The position numbers and the translations under genes were made by a program. Source: SZUA-442 sp963759175 (lineage in GTDB: Bacteria; Actinomycetota; Acidimicrobiia; Spongiisociales; UBA5794). From it: 64,000 nucleotides of DNA. The notes beneath the pieces are model-generated. The model was not told the DNA's origin, searched no databases, and saw only the letters and a list, made by a program, of their open reading frames with translations. This document shows, piece after piece, positions 54,045 to 62,620 of this stretch; position 1 is the stretch's first letter, and the number at the start of each line of letters is the position of its first letter. Location: the NCBI GenBank assembly GCA_963759175.1, contig CAVWXP010000008.1:124001-188000 (forward strand), given 5' to 3'.

Positions 54045-55220
54045 TCAGCGCCGATACACCGCGCAGGCTTCTCGGGCATGGCGGCGAGCCTCGTCGTCGA
54101 CGGACACCACGTCGTCGATCGATGCCGGCGTGAACGCCTCGTGGGCCCGCAGCACGTCCTCCACGACCTCGGCGATGGCGAGGAACGGGAGGGAACCGTC
54201 GAGGAACTCGGCGACCGCAACCTCATCGGCGGCGTTCATCGCGGCAGGTGCGGTGCCGCCGATCCTGCCTGCGGCATAGCCGAGGTCCAGGCATCGGAAC
54301 ACAGACCGATCGGGCTCCTCGAACGTCAGATCGATGCCTGCAGGCGAGAACGCGTCGTGATCGGTCGCGACTCGTTGCGTGGCCGTGATCGCGTACTGGA
54401 TCGGCTTGCGCATGTCCGGCTGGCCCACCTCGGCCTTGACGACACCGTCGACGAACTCGACGAAGGAGTGGACTATGGACTGGGGGTGGACGACGACATC
54501 GATCGCGTCGTACGCGAGGCCGAACAGGTAGTGGGCCTCGATCACCTCGAACGCCTTGTTCATCAGCGTCGCTGAGTCCACCGTGATGCGCGGGCCCATC
54601 GACCAGGTCGGATGGTCGAGCGCTTCGTCCACCGTGACGGAAGCGAGATCGTCTCGCGATCTGCCACGAAACGGACCTCCGCTCGCCGTGAGGATCACTC
54701 GATCGACGGACCGTTGCGGCTCGCCGACGATGCATTGCCAGATGGCGGAGTGCTCCGAGTCGATCGGGATCAACTCGCCGGCGTCCTCTGAGGCGAGGGC
54801 CTCGGCGATGAGCGGGCCACCGGCCACGAGGCTCTCCTTGTTGGCGAGCGCCAGCCGATTCCCGGCATAGAGCGCTGCAAGCGACGGTGCGAGCCCAGCG
54901 GAACCGACGATGCCATTCACCACGGTCACACCGGCGGATGCCGCAGCCTCGGTGACGGCACCGGGTCCGAAGTGCAGGCGATCGCCCAGTTCCTTCTCGA
55001 GGACCTCACGATGGTCACCGCGCTCGACGACGCACACGTTGGCTTCCGGGTGTGCACGAGCGACAGCGAGGAGGTCGAGGGATGCCCGCCGAGCTGCGAT
55101 CGAGTGGACCGGAATGCCCACCCGCTCTGCCACATCCATCGTCTGTCGACCGATCGAGCCGGTCGCTCCGAGGACGACGAGAGGGTTCAGAGCAGACCAG
55201 CCCACACGAAGATCACCCAT
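54045..55220 (-). CDS. dxr: 1-deoxy-D-xylulose-5-phosphate reductoisomerase
   Basis: This 391-residue NADPH enzyme makes MEP, the second step of the MEP pathway. The NADPH loop is VVLGATGSIGRQTMDV; the metal/substrate motifs are LANKESLVAGGPLI, PIDSEHSAIWQCI, LTASGGPFRG and HPTWSMGPRITVDSATLMNKAFEVIEAHYLF in parts. The C-terminal helical domain is complete. ATG 55220 overlaps the cdsA stop by 34 bases; the first 10 residues may be extra. Confidence 0.95.
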   Translation of the reverse strand: MGDLRVGWSALNPLVVLGATGSIGRQTMDVAERVGIPVHSIAARRASLDLLAVARAHPEANVCVVERGDHREVLEKELGDRLHFGPGAVTEAAASAGVTVVNGIVGSAGLAPSLAALYAGNRLALANKESLVAGGPLIAEALASEDAGELIPIDSEHSAIWQCIVGEPQRSVDRVILTASGGPFRGRSRDDLASVTVDEALDHPTWSMGPRITVDSATLMNKAFEVIEAHYLFGLAYDAIDVVVHPQSIVHSFVEFVDGVVKAEVGQPDMRKPIQYAITATQRVATDHDAFSPAGIDLTFEEPDRSVFRCLDLGYAAGRIGGTAPAAMNAADEVAVAEFLDGSLPFLAIAEVVEDVLRAHEAFTPASIDDVVSVDDEARRHAREACAVYRR

Positions 55221-57010
55221 GCAGCGGGGATGACGAACAGCAGACCGTCGATCCGGTCCAGGAAGCCCCCGTGGCCGGGCAGGATCGATCCCATGTCCTT
55301 CAAGCCGAGGATGCGCTTGGCCGCGGACATCGCCAGGTCACCGAGGGGCGAGAGCACGGCGACCGCTGCTCCTATCGCGAGACCTGAGGTCAGCTCGAAG
55401 GGGGGGAAGAAGTGGAGGAGCGCCCCGATCGCGAGTGCAACGATCACACCGGCGACGAGGCCCTCGATGGTCTTCTTCGGCGAGACCCACGGGGACAGTT
55501 TGTGCCGTCCGATGGCCCTACCGATGAAGTACTGGGCGATGTCCATGGCGGCGACGGTCACGACGACGCCAACGACGAGGGTCTGGTAGTCCTCAGACAC
55601 GGCGATCAGCATCGCGTAGGTGCCGAGGCCGGCCCACGCCATGACGGTGATGGTCAGCGCGAGGTTCCCCATCGGGTCGGATCTTCCGGGGACGACGGCG
55701 TAGAACAGCAGGAGCATCGTTGTCACGATGAGGAACGCCGTGGGAATCGCAACGGCTCCCCAGACATATCCGCCGAGGCTCGCCGCGATGATGCCGATGA
55801 AGCCGAACAGCGAGATCGGGTGCCGACCCGAACGGGTCAGGGCCGTGTAGAACTCGCCCGCCCCGATGACGAACACCACCGTGGCGAGAGCGACCAATGC
55901 GGGTCGCCACAGCAAGGACGCCGCAAGGGCAGCGATCAACACGATGGCCGTGATGACCCTGGCGATCAGATCACCGCTGGCCCGTGCGCGCACCTTGGTG
56001 AGTCCTTCGGCCTCGACGACGTCGTCGAAACCCACGACGGTCGCTTCGAGCCCCGGGATCGCTGCAGCGAGGGCCACCTGCTGCGTGTCCTCGTTGTCGG
56101 CTTCGGCGATCGCCGCTGCCAGACCAGCGTGTTCACGGGTCGCCGTCTGGACGTAATGCTCCTGGGAGAGGTCGAACACGCCGTCGGGGCTGTCGTCGTC
56201 CTGCCCTTCGAACGCATCGTCGAGATCCTCTCCGACACCCTCGATGGCGCTCTCCCCCGCGTCATCGGCGAGCGCCTCGGGATCGGGGAACGGTATGACG
56301 TCCATCTCCCCCGTGTCGTCGACGATCGGCGCAGGACCGACGGCGCCAGGGCCGTCGTCGACGTCAGGTTGGTCAGCCGCGACGTCGATGCCCGCGATGA
56401 TCGGAACTTCCTCGGTGTCGGGACGACCACCGCCATCGAACTCGTCGAGGTCGACCGACGTCGCAGGGACCATTTCGCGAACATCACCGACGGGACCGTC
56501 GGGATCGTCTGTGGATTCTGCGATCGGGATCTCCTGCGTCTCGTCCTCCGAGTCCCACGATCCGTAGAGCGCATCGTCGCCTGACACCGGTTCATCCACA
56601 TCCCCATCGGCGACGACCTCGGCACTGGGCGAAGCAGTGGCGGTGGCATCGACCCGGATCACCGGGATGGCAGCAACGGCATCGGGATCGAACGGCTCGG
56701 CGTCGGCGGTGTCGATAGCGGCTGCGGGATCACCACCGACGTCGGATCCGCGATCATCGTTGCCGCCCTTGTCGTCGGACGCCTCCGACGCAGCTGAGTC
56801 ATCGGCCTCGGCGACCACGTCGTCGGACGCCGTCACCTCCTCGGCATCGCCTGCGGTGAAGGCCATCCAATCGGCGATCTCTGCCTCGGCATCATCAGCG
56901 TCCTCGTCGTCGGCCAATGCGGCATAGGGGTCCGTCGCAGGTCCCGGCTCCTCATCGAGCCAGTCGTCGAATCCGCCGGATCCGTCCTCTGTGCGTTCGT
57001 CGTCAGCCAT
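55187..57010 (-). CDS. cdsA: CDP-diacylglycerol synthase with long acidic N-terminal extension
   Basis: This 607-residue protein: residues from about 350 to the end form the eight-helix CdsA membrane enzyme with the signature SAAKRILGLKDMGSILPGHG followed by GFLDRID. Residues 1-345 are soluble, extremely rich in D, E, A and V (AEIADWMAFTAGDAEEVTAS), without a known domain. Normal CdsA has 260-280 residues. The frame is continuous, so the extension is really fused. The enzyme makes CDP-diacylglycerol from CTP and phosphatidate. ATG 57010 is preferred to GTG 57019. Confidence 0.92.
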   Translation of the reverse strand: MADDERTEDGSGGFDDWLDEEPGPATDPYAALADDEDADDAEAEIADWMAFTAGDAEEVTASDDVVAEADDSAASEASDDKGGNDDRGSDVGGDPAAAIDTADAEPFDPDAVAAIPVIRVDATATASPSAEVVADGDVDEPVSGDDALYGSWDSEDETQEIPIAESTDDPDGPVGDVREMVPATSVDLDEFDGGGRPDTEEVPIIAGIDVAADQPDVDDGPGAVGPAPIVDDTGEMDVIPFPDPEALADDAGESAIEGVGEDLDDAFEGQDDDSPDGVFDLSQEHYVQTATREHAGLAAAIAEADNEDTQQVALAAAIPGLEATVVGFDDVVEAEGLTKVRARASGDLIARVITAIVLIAALAASLLWRPALVALATVVFVIGAGEFYTALTRSGRHPISLFGFIGIIAASLGGYVWGAVAIPTAFLIVTTMLLLFYAVVPGRSDPMGNLALTITVMAWAGLGTYAMLIAVSEDYQTLVVGVVVTVAAMDIAQYFIGRAIGRHKLSPWVSPKKTIEGLVAGVIVALAIGALLHFFPPFELTSGLAIGAAVAVLSPLGDLAMSAAKRILGLKDMGSILPGHGGFLDRIDGLLFVIPAAWVIFVWAGLL

Positions 57011-57109
57011 GTTCACCACACGCTACCTGCGTGCTTCGTCCCTCACACGAATCCCCGGATCCGAACTCCCCCACCGCGGCCTCCGTCGAGGGGATCCGCC
57101 GGAGCGCGC

Positions 57110-57655
57110 TCACACCTCGAGGAGTTCGTCTTCCTTGCGTTGGAGCGCCTCGTCGATCGCCGCGATGTGCCGATCGGTCAGTTCCTGGAGTTCCTTCTCC
57201 GCACGATGGACGTCGTCCTCGGAGACGTCCTCTGCTTCGATGGCGTCCTTGGCATGCCTCCGGACGTTTCGGACCGCGACCCTGCCATCTTCTGCAAGAC
57301 GGTGGACCACCTTGATGAGGTCGCGGCGGCGGTCCTCCGTCAGGGCGGGAAACGCAAGGCGCATGACGTTGCCGTCGTTGGACGGGTTGAGCCCGAGATC
57401 CGATTCCTGGATGGCTCGTTCGATCGCAACCATCGCGGACTTGTCGTAGGGCTGGATCACCAGCAGGCGCGCCTCGGGGACCGAAAAGTTGGCGAGCTGC
57501 TGGAGCGGAGTCATCGTTCCGTAGTAGTCCACCTGGACGCGGTTGAGCAATGCGGGGTTGGCGCGGCCGGTCCGCACGGTGGAGAACTCCTGGATGGCGT
57601 GGGTCACCGCCTGGTCCATCTTGGCGTTGGCTTCATCCAGCTGCTCGTTGATCAC
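57110..57655 (-). CDS. frr: Ribosome recycling factor
   Basis: This 181-residue protein splits post-termination ribosomes with EF-G. Motifs: FSTVRTGRANPALLNRVQVDYYG, TPLQQLANFSVPEARLLVIQPYD and NDGNVMRLAFPALTEDRRRDL. GTG 57655 overlaps the pyrH stop as GTGA. No uppS gene stands between frr and cdsA. Confidence 0.96.
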   Translation of the reverse strand: MINEQLDEANAKMDQAVTHAIQEFSTVRTGRANPALLNRVQVDYYGTMTPLQQLANFSVPEARLLVIQPYDKSAMVAIERAIQESDLGLNPSNDGNVMRLAFPALTEDRRRDLIKVVHRLAEDGRVAVRNVRRHAKDAIEAEDVSEDDVHRAEKELQELTDRHIAAIDEALQRKEDELLEV

Positions 57656-58374
57656 AGGTTCCTCCCGGCATCCACGACCGTGCCGACGGCTTCGCCACGA
57701 ACGGCCCGGACGATGTTGCCCGGAACGGTCATGTTGAACACCCTGATCGGCAGATCGTTCTCCATGCACATCGTAATCGCCGTGGTGTCCATGACACCGA
57801 GCTGCTCGGCAATGGCATGCATGTAGTCGAGCTCGGCGAGGAGTTCGGCGTCGGGATCCGTGGCAGGGTCGGCGGTGTAGATCCCCTCGACCTTCGTGGC
57901 CTTGAGGACGGCACCGGCACCGATCTCGGCTGCTCGGAGGGCGGCCGTGGTGTCCGTGGTGAAGAAGGGATTCCCCGTACCGGCGGCGAAGATGACCACT
58001 CGGCCCTTCTCGAGGTGCCGGATCGCCCGCAACCGGATGTAGGGCTCGGCGACCTCCTGGATGGTCAGGGCTGTCTGGACCCGACATTCGGCCCCAGCTC
58101 GTTCGAGGCTGTCGCGCAGCGCCAGGGCGTTGATCACCGTGGCGAGCATGCCCATGTAATCGGCGTTGGCGCGGTCCATGCCCGACGCGGCTTCGCTGAG
58201 CCCGCGGAAGATGTTCCCACCACCGACGACGACGGCCACCTCATAGCCCTCGTTCGAGACCTCGGCGATCTCCCGAGCAGTGTTGTCAACCGTCTCGGGA
58301 TCGATGCCATAGCCCAGATCGGCTCTGGCGAACGCCTCGCCGGAGAGCTTGAGGACGACTCGCCGTGGTGCCAT
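57652..58374 (-). CDS. pyrH: UMP kinase
   Basis: This 240-residue amino-acid-kinase-family enzyme phosphorylates UMP. Motifs: RRVVLKLSGEAF, VVVGGGNIFRG, GMDRANADYMGMLATVINA and KATKVEGIYTADP. ATG 58374 stands 5 bases behind tsf. Conserved tsf-pyrH-frr order. Confidence 0.96.
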   Translation of the reverse strand: MAPRRVVLKLSGEAFARADLGYGIDPETVDNTAREIAEVSNEGYEVAVVVGGGNIFRGLSEAASGMDRANADYMGMLATVINALALRDSLERAGAECRVQTALTIQEVAEPYIRLRAIRHLEKGRVVIFAAGTGNPFFTTDTTAALRAAEIGAGAVLKATKVEGIYTADPATDPDAELLAELDYMHAIAEQLGVMDTTAITMCMENDLPIRVFNMTVPGNIVRAVRGEAVGTVVDAGRNL

Positions 58375-58379
58375 CGTTG

Positions 58380-58994
58380 TCAGTTCTCCCCGATTTCGAC
58401 TCTGGCCATCGACGCGACCGAGATGTTCTCGCCCATCCTGACCGCCAGTTGCTGGACCAACTCACCGACCGTTCCCTCGAATCGGTCTGAGCGAACGAAG
58501 ACCTGATCCACCAGCACGTGCTCCTTGTAGAACGAGCCGATCCTACCTTCGACGATCTTGTCGACGATCTCGTCCGGCTTGCCCTCGTTGCGTGCCTGTG
58601 CTGCGATCAGGGTCTTCTCCTTCTCGAGCACCTCTGCCGGCACGTCGTCCCTGGTGATCCACGAGGGGCGAGCTGCCGCCGCATGCATCGCGATGTCGTT
58701 GGCCGCAGCGATGAAATCCTCGCTCTTGGCGACGAAGTCCGTCTCGGAGGCGAGCCCGACGAGGACCCCGATCACCGGTCGCCCAGCCTGATTGTGCATG
58801 TAGACGCCCACGACGCCTTCAGCCTGGGTGCGGTCGGCTCGCTTCGCCACCGCGGCCAGGCCCTGCTCGCGCAGGTAGTCCTTGGCCTTGTCCATGTCGC
58901 CACCGGTCTCGGTGAGCGCCTTCTTGGCATCCATCATGCCGGCGCCGGTCGCCTGGCGCAGGGCCTGTACGTCTTGTGCCGTGAACTCAGCCAC
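58380..58994 (-). CDS. tsf: Elongation factor Ts
   Basis: This 204-residue nucleotide exchange factor for EF-Tu is a short form. Motifs: VQALRQATGAGMMDAKKALTET and VGVLVGLASETDFVAKSEDF. GTG 58994 is taken as start because AAGGAG lies 8 bases before it and the product begins MAEFTAQDV; GTG 59003 overlaps the rpsB stop as GTGA but has no such spacing. Follows rpsB. Confidence 0.95.
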   Translation of the reverse strand: MAEFTAQDVQALRQATGAGMMDAKKALTETGGDMDKAKDYLREQGLAAVAKRADRTQAEGVVGVYMHNQAGRPVIGVLVGLASETDFVAKSEDFIAAANDIAMHAAAARPSWITRDDVPAEVLEKEKTLIAAQARNEGKPDEIVDKIVEGRIGSFYKEHVLVDQVFVRSDRFEGTVGELVQQLAVRMGENISVASMARVEIGEN

Positions 58995-58999
58995 CTTCG

Positions 59000-59740
59000 T
59001 CACTCCTTGGCCTGTGCATCGGAATCTGCGGACTTCTTGTCCTTGCGCGCCGCCTCGGCGATCTCCTTGCCCGCGAGGCAACCGTCGGCCACGACACCGG
59101 CGATCAGCTGGGCGGCGCGGATGGCATCGTCGTTACCGGGGATCACCAAATCGACGGTATCGGGATCGCAGTTGGTGTCCACGAGGGCAATCACCGGGAT
59201 GCCGAGCCGGTTGGCCTCGGCAACGGCGATGTGCTCGGCGTTGATGTCCACGACGAACACTGCATCGGGCTGGCGACGGAGGTCACGAACACCACCGAGG
59301 ACCGCCTGGAGCTTCTCGAGCTCGCGCCTCAGACGGAGGCGCTCCTTCTTCGGAAGCGAGTTCATCTCGCCGCTGGTCTCCATCTGCTCGAGCTCGAGCA
59401 TGTAGAGGATCCGCTTGTGGATCGTCTGGAAGTTGGTGAGCATCCCGCCGAGCCAGCGATGGTTCACATACGGCATGCCGGCACGCAGCGCCGCATCCTG
59501 GATCGCGGCCTGGGCCTGCTTCTTGGTTCCGACGAACAGGACCGACCCGCCGCCAGCGACGATGTCCCGTGCCATGGCATAGGACTGTTCGGACGCCTCG
59601 AGGGTCTGGCGCAGGTCGAGGATGTGGATCCCATTGCGCTCCGAGAAAATGAACGGACGCATCTTGGGATTCCACCGGGAGGTCTGATGACCAAAGTGGA
59701 CGCCAGCTTCGAGCAGCTCGCGCATGGCGACAACGGCCAT
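59000..59740 (-). CDS. rpsB: 30S ribosomal protein S2
   Basis: This 246-residue protein has the S2 signature: MRELLEAGVHFGHQTSRWNP, KMRPFIFSERNGIHILDLRQ, PYVNHRWLGGMLTNFQTI and IPVIALVDTNCDPDTVDLVI. The last 20 residues are a K/D/A tail. ATG 59740 follows AAGGAG. A TACACT hexamer about 110 bases upstream (complement of 59849-59854) is a weak -10 candidate. Confidence 0.97.
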   Translation of the reverse strand: MAVVAMRELLEAGVHFGHQTSRWNPKMRPFIFSERNGIHILDLRQTLEASEQSYAMARDIVAGGGSVLFVGTKKQAQAAIQDAALRAGMPYVNHRWLGGMLTNFQTIHKRILYMLELEQMETSGEMNSLPKKERLRLRRELEKLQAVLGGVRDLRRQPDAVFVVDINAEHIAVAEANRLGIPVIALVDTNCDPDTVDLVIPGNDDAIRAAQLIAGVVADGCLAGKEIAEAARKDKKSADSDAQAKE

Positions 59741-59885
59741 GGTGTTTCTCCTTGTTCGGGTTGGTGCTTCCGATCATCCTTCGAGCCCCCGAACGTCCAG
59801 GAGGACGCACCACGCGGGGATTGCGATGACCGTGTGTGATTGCGTGGCAGTGTAGGGCGAAGCGGGGAGTTCTGAGCTGTCGAAC

Positions 59886-59986
59886 TGTGAGCTATGAGCT
59901 ATGAGCTATGAGCTCTGGTTCACGGTTGACGGTTGACGGTAAGAAGCATTGCTAACCGCGAACCGTGAACCGTTGACCGTGAACCG
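59886..59986. repeat. Tandem and inverted repeat cluster between whiG and rpsB
   Basis: ATGAGCT-type heptamers are repeated four times (59889-59913). GGTTCACGGTTGACGGTTGACGGT (59917-59940, given by its parts GGTTCACGG, TTGACGG twice) faces AACCGTGAACCGTTGACCGTGAACC (about 59962-59986, parts AACCGTG repeated), so the two sides can pair imperfectly. The cluster lies behind the whiG stop on the minus strand. Confidence 0.65.
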
Positions 59987-59992
59987 AACTCG

Positions 59993-60766
59993 CTAGCGGT
60001 AGGCCGGTTCGATGAAACGATTGCGGAGGCTGAGAACGGCCTTCGTGTGGATCTGACAGATGCGCGATTCGGTCACGTTCAGGACCCCGCCGATCTCGGC
60101 GAGCGTGAGACCCTCGTAGTAGTAGAGCGTCAGGACCAGCCGTTCGCGGTCCGGGAGTCGGTTGATGGAGTCGGCGAGGAGGTAGCGGGTCTCCTCCTTC
60201 TCGAAGCTGCCCGACGGGTCGATCGCCTTGGGATCGGCGATCATCTCGTTCATGGCTCCCGACTCGCGTTCGGAGGGATTGAGGAGTTCGTCGAGGGCCA
60301 CGAATCCCAGATTCGCGATCTCGCCGAGGTGATCCCGCAGCGTATCGAGGGGAACCTCCATGGCCTCGGCGACCTCCTCCTCGGTGGGAGTGCGCTGGAG
60401 GCGATGCTCCAACTCGGCGAGCGTCCGCTGGATCTCGCGTGCGCGGGACCGCACCGATCGTGGAACCCAGTCGAGCGCGCGGAGTTCGTCGAGGATCGCT
60501 CCCTTGATGCGATTCACCGCATAGGTCTCGAACTTGAAGCCGCGCTCGGGTTCGAACTTGTCGACGGCATCGATGAGGCCGAACGTGCCGAAGGAGATGA
60601 GATCTGAGTGATCGACGTTCTTGGGGAGGCCCGAACCGACGCGACCGGCGACGAACTTGACGAGCGGCGAGTAGTGGAGGATCAGTCCTTCCCTCGCGCG
60701 TTCGTCACCGGTCGCCTTGTACGACTCCCACAGGGTGTCGAGTTCATGCTGGCCCAATTCATGCAC
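59993..60766 (-). CDS. whiG: FliA/WhiG-family RNA polymerase sigma factor
   Basis: This 257-residue alternative sigma factor has region 2 (LILHYSPLVKFVAGRVGSGL, DLISFGTFGLIDAVDKFEPE, RGFKFETYAVNRIKGAILDEL), region 3 (PRSVRSRAREIQRTLAELEH) and region 4 (LVLTLYYYEGLTLAEIGGVL, NVTESRICQIHTKAVLSLR). WhiG directs sporulation in Streptomyces; in non-sporing Actinobacteria its target set is unclear, possibly motility or development. It overlaps xerC by 8 bases. Confidence 0.93.
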   Translation of the reverse strand: MHELGQHELDTLWESYKATGDERAREGLILHYSPLVKFVAGRVGSGLPKNVDHSDLISFGTFGLIDAVDKFEPERGFKFETYAVNRIKGAILDELRALDWVPRSVRSRAREIQRTLAELEHRLQRTPTEEEVAEAMEVPLDTLRDHLGEIANLGFVALDELLNPSERESGAMNEMIADPKAIDPSGSFEKEETRYLLADSINRLPDRERLVLTLYYYEGLTLAEIGGVLNVTESRICQIHTKAVLSLRNRFIEPAYR

Positions 60767-61634
60767 GGGGATGACTTCTTTCGTACGTCTCGTTGAGATG
60801 CGTCCGGGTTACGGCAGTGTATAGCTGCGTCGTGGCCAGCTCGGAGTGTCCGAGCAGATCCTGCACGGATCGCAGATCCGCCCCGTTCTCGAGGAGATGT
60901 GTCGCGAACGAATGCCGCAGGGCGTGGGGGAACGATCCTATCCGCCGGTAGACCACCCGCCGGATCCCTCGTTGCCCCAGTGGGCCCCCTCGGGCGCCGA
61001 CCCAGAGCGCATCGCCGGCTTCGGACCCGGCGAGTTCGACGCGTCCTGAGGTGAGGTATCGGTCGAGGGCACGTGCAGCCTCCCCCGAGAGCGGGATGTC
61101 GCGGTCCTTGGCTCCTTTGCCTCGCACCCGCACGAACGACCTGCCAGCCACGTCGTCCACGGTGAGCCCCGAGACCTCGGACACGCGGAACCCGCCCCCA
61201 TAGAGGGTCTCGAGCAGGGCGCGGTCCCTGAGGTCTACCGGGTCGGAACCGTCGATGGCCTCGAGGAGTTGGGCGAGGGCGAGGGCGGGCACCGCCTTTG
61301 GCAATTCGTGTGGCCGCTTCGGCAGCGGCACGCCGGTTGCGGGGTTCGTTGCTGTGACGCCGTGACGGGCGCAGTCGTCCAAGAAGGCCCGCACCGAGGA
61401 TGTGCGCCTGACCACGGTACGGGGGGCATACCCGCGGGTCGTGAGGTTCGCTATGAACTTGCGGACGAGCCGACGATCGATCGCGCCGACGTCCTCGACA
61501 CCCCACCGACGGGCGAACTCCGTGAATCCCCCGAGGTCGCGCTCGTAGGCATCGAGGGTGTGGACGGACAGGCCACGCTCGATGCGGCAACGATGGAGGT
61601 AGTCCGCAACGGCGGCGTCGATCGGGGTGGCCAT
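60759..61634 (-). CDS. xerC: Tyrosine recombinase XerC
   Basis: This 291-residue site-specific recombinase resolves chromosome dimers. The catalytic set is complete: R150 (GGGFRVSEVSG), K175 (RGKGAKDRDIP), H237 and R240 (PHALRHSFATHLLENGA), H263 (LLGHSELATTQ) and Y272. ATG 61634 begins MATPIDAAVADYLHRC; the 28 codons before are not conserved in style. Chromosomal location next to dprA and whiG is typical for the housekeeping Xer. Confidence 0.93.
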   Translation of the reverse strand: MATPIDAAVADYLHRCRIERGLSVHTLDAYERDLGGFTEFARRWGVEDVGAIDRRLVRKFIANLTTRGYAPRTVVRRTSSVRAFLDDCARHGVTATNPATGVPLPKRPHELPKAVPALALAQLLEAIDGSDPVDLRDRALLETLYGGGFRVSEVSGLTVDDVAGRSFVRVRGKGAKDRDIPLSGEAARALDRYLTSGRVELAGSEAGDALWVGARGGPLGQRGIRRVVYRRIGSFPHALRHSFATHLLENGADLRSVQDLLGHSELATTQLYTAVTRTHLNETYERSHPRA

Positions 61635-61754
61635 GGTGGCATGGTGGCCGCAGAAACGGCCAGCGTCAACGATGCGTGCGACCCATGCAAGCATCGAAGT
61701 GCGAATGGTGCGGTCCACGGCGGCCGTCGATCTCGCGGCATCAGCCGCGTCAGA

Positions 61755-62620
61755 TCAGCCGCTCGGCACGCTGGGCACGATCAGGCCCAGTACCTCCGCG
61801 AGGTCGTCGCCACCGAAGACGGGAAAAGCTCCGTCTCGGATGAGGAGGTTCGTGCCGATGGACGCCGGCCGGTCGATGTCGCCGGGTGTTGCGAACACGG
61901 GCACTCCCATGTCGAGGGCGAGGCCCGCCGTGATGAGCGCTCCGCCGGATGCGTTCGCCTCGACGACGAGCACCACATCGGCCATGCCGGCGATGATGCG
62001 GTTGCGTGTCGGGAACCTCCAGGCATGCGGTGGCGTCGTCGGTGGGAACTCGGACACGACGGCGCCGCCACGTTCCGTGATCGCGTCGTAGAGGCCCTGG
62101 TGCCGCCGGGGATATACGACGTCGACACCGCAGCCGAGGACTGCCACACATCGACCATCGCGGAAAGGGCTCCCTCGTGGGCAGCGCCGTCGATGCCCTT
62201 GGCGAGTCCACTCACCACACACCACCCCATCGACGCTGCGACAGCGCCATAGGCAAATGCGAGATCCCGCCCGTAGGTCGTGCAGGTCCTCGTCCCGACG
62301 ATCGCCAATGTCGGTGCCCTTGCGATCGAGAGATCGCCGATCGCAAACATCCATCGAGGTGCGAAGCGCGGAATCGGCGAGGCGCCGGGGATACGCCGGT
62401 CTCCTCGCGTGTCAGGAAGTCGATGCCCGCTGCGCCGAGTTGACGACGGCGTGTCGTCGCGGACGCGGCGACCTCGTCGACGACCAGTACGGTCGAGGCT
62501 GGTGCGGCCGGACACGATCGCCGAGACCGCAGCCTCGACCGTGCCGAACCGGGCGACGAGGGCGTCCACCCTGCGTGGGGCCAACCCGGCGAATGCCAGA
62601 CGCAGGAGCGCATCGTCCAT
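61755..62620 (-). pseudogene. dprA: DNA processing protein DprA, three frameshifts
   Basis: All parts of DprA are present in three frames: MDDALLRLAFAGLAPRRVDA (SAM-like start), LVVDEVAASATTRRRQLGAA, MFAIGDLSIARAPTLAIVGT with GLAKGIDGAAHEGAL (Rossmann start), and VAVLGCGVDVVYPRRHQGLY to ATPGDIDRPASIGTNLLIRDGA. Shifts lie near 62500, 62370 and 62165; the last is explained by one missing base in TTTCC. Joined, it would be about 288 residues. DprA loads RecA on incoming DNA. ATG 62620 shares a base with the comM stop (TGATG). It is either badly read or a decayed gene. Confidence 0.8.

Noticed and set aside
59886..59986. Repeat cluster considered as a CRISPR array
   Set aside because: Units are 7-9 bases and adjoining, with no regular spacers and no cas genes.
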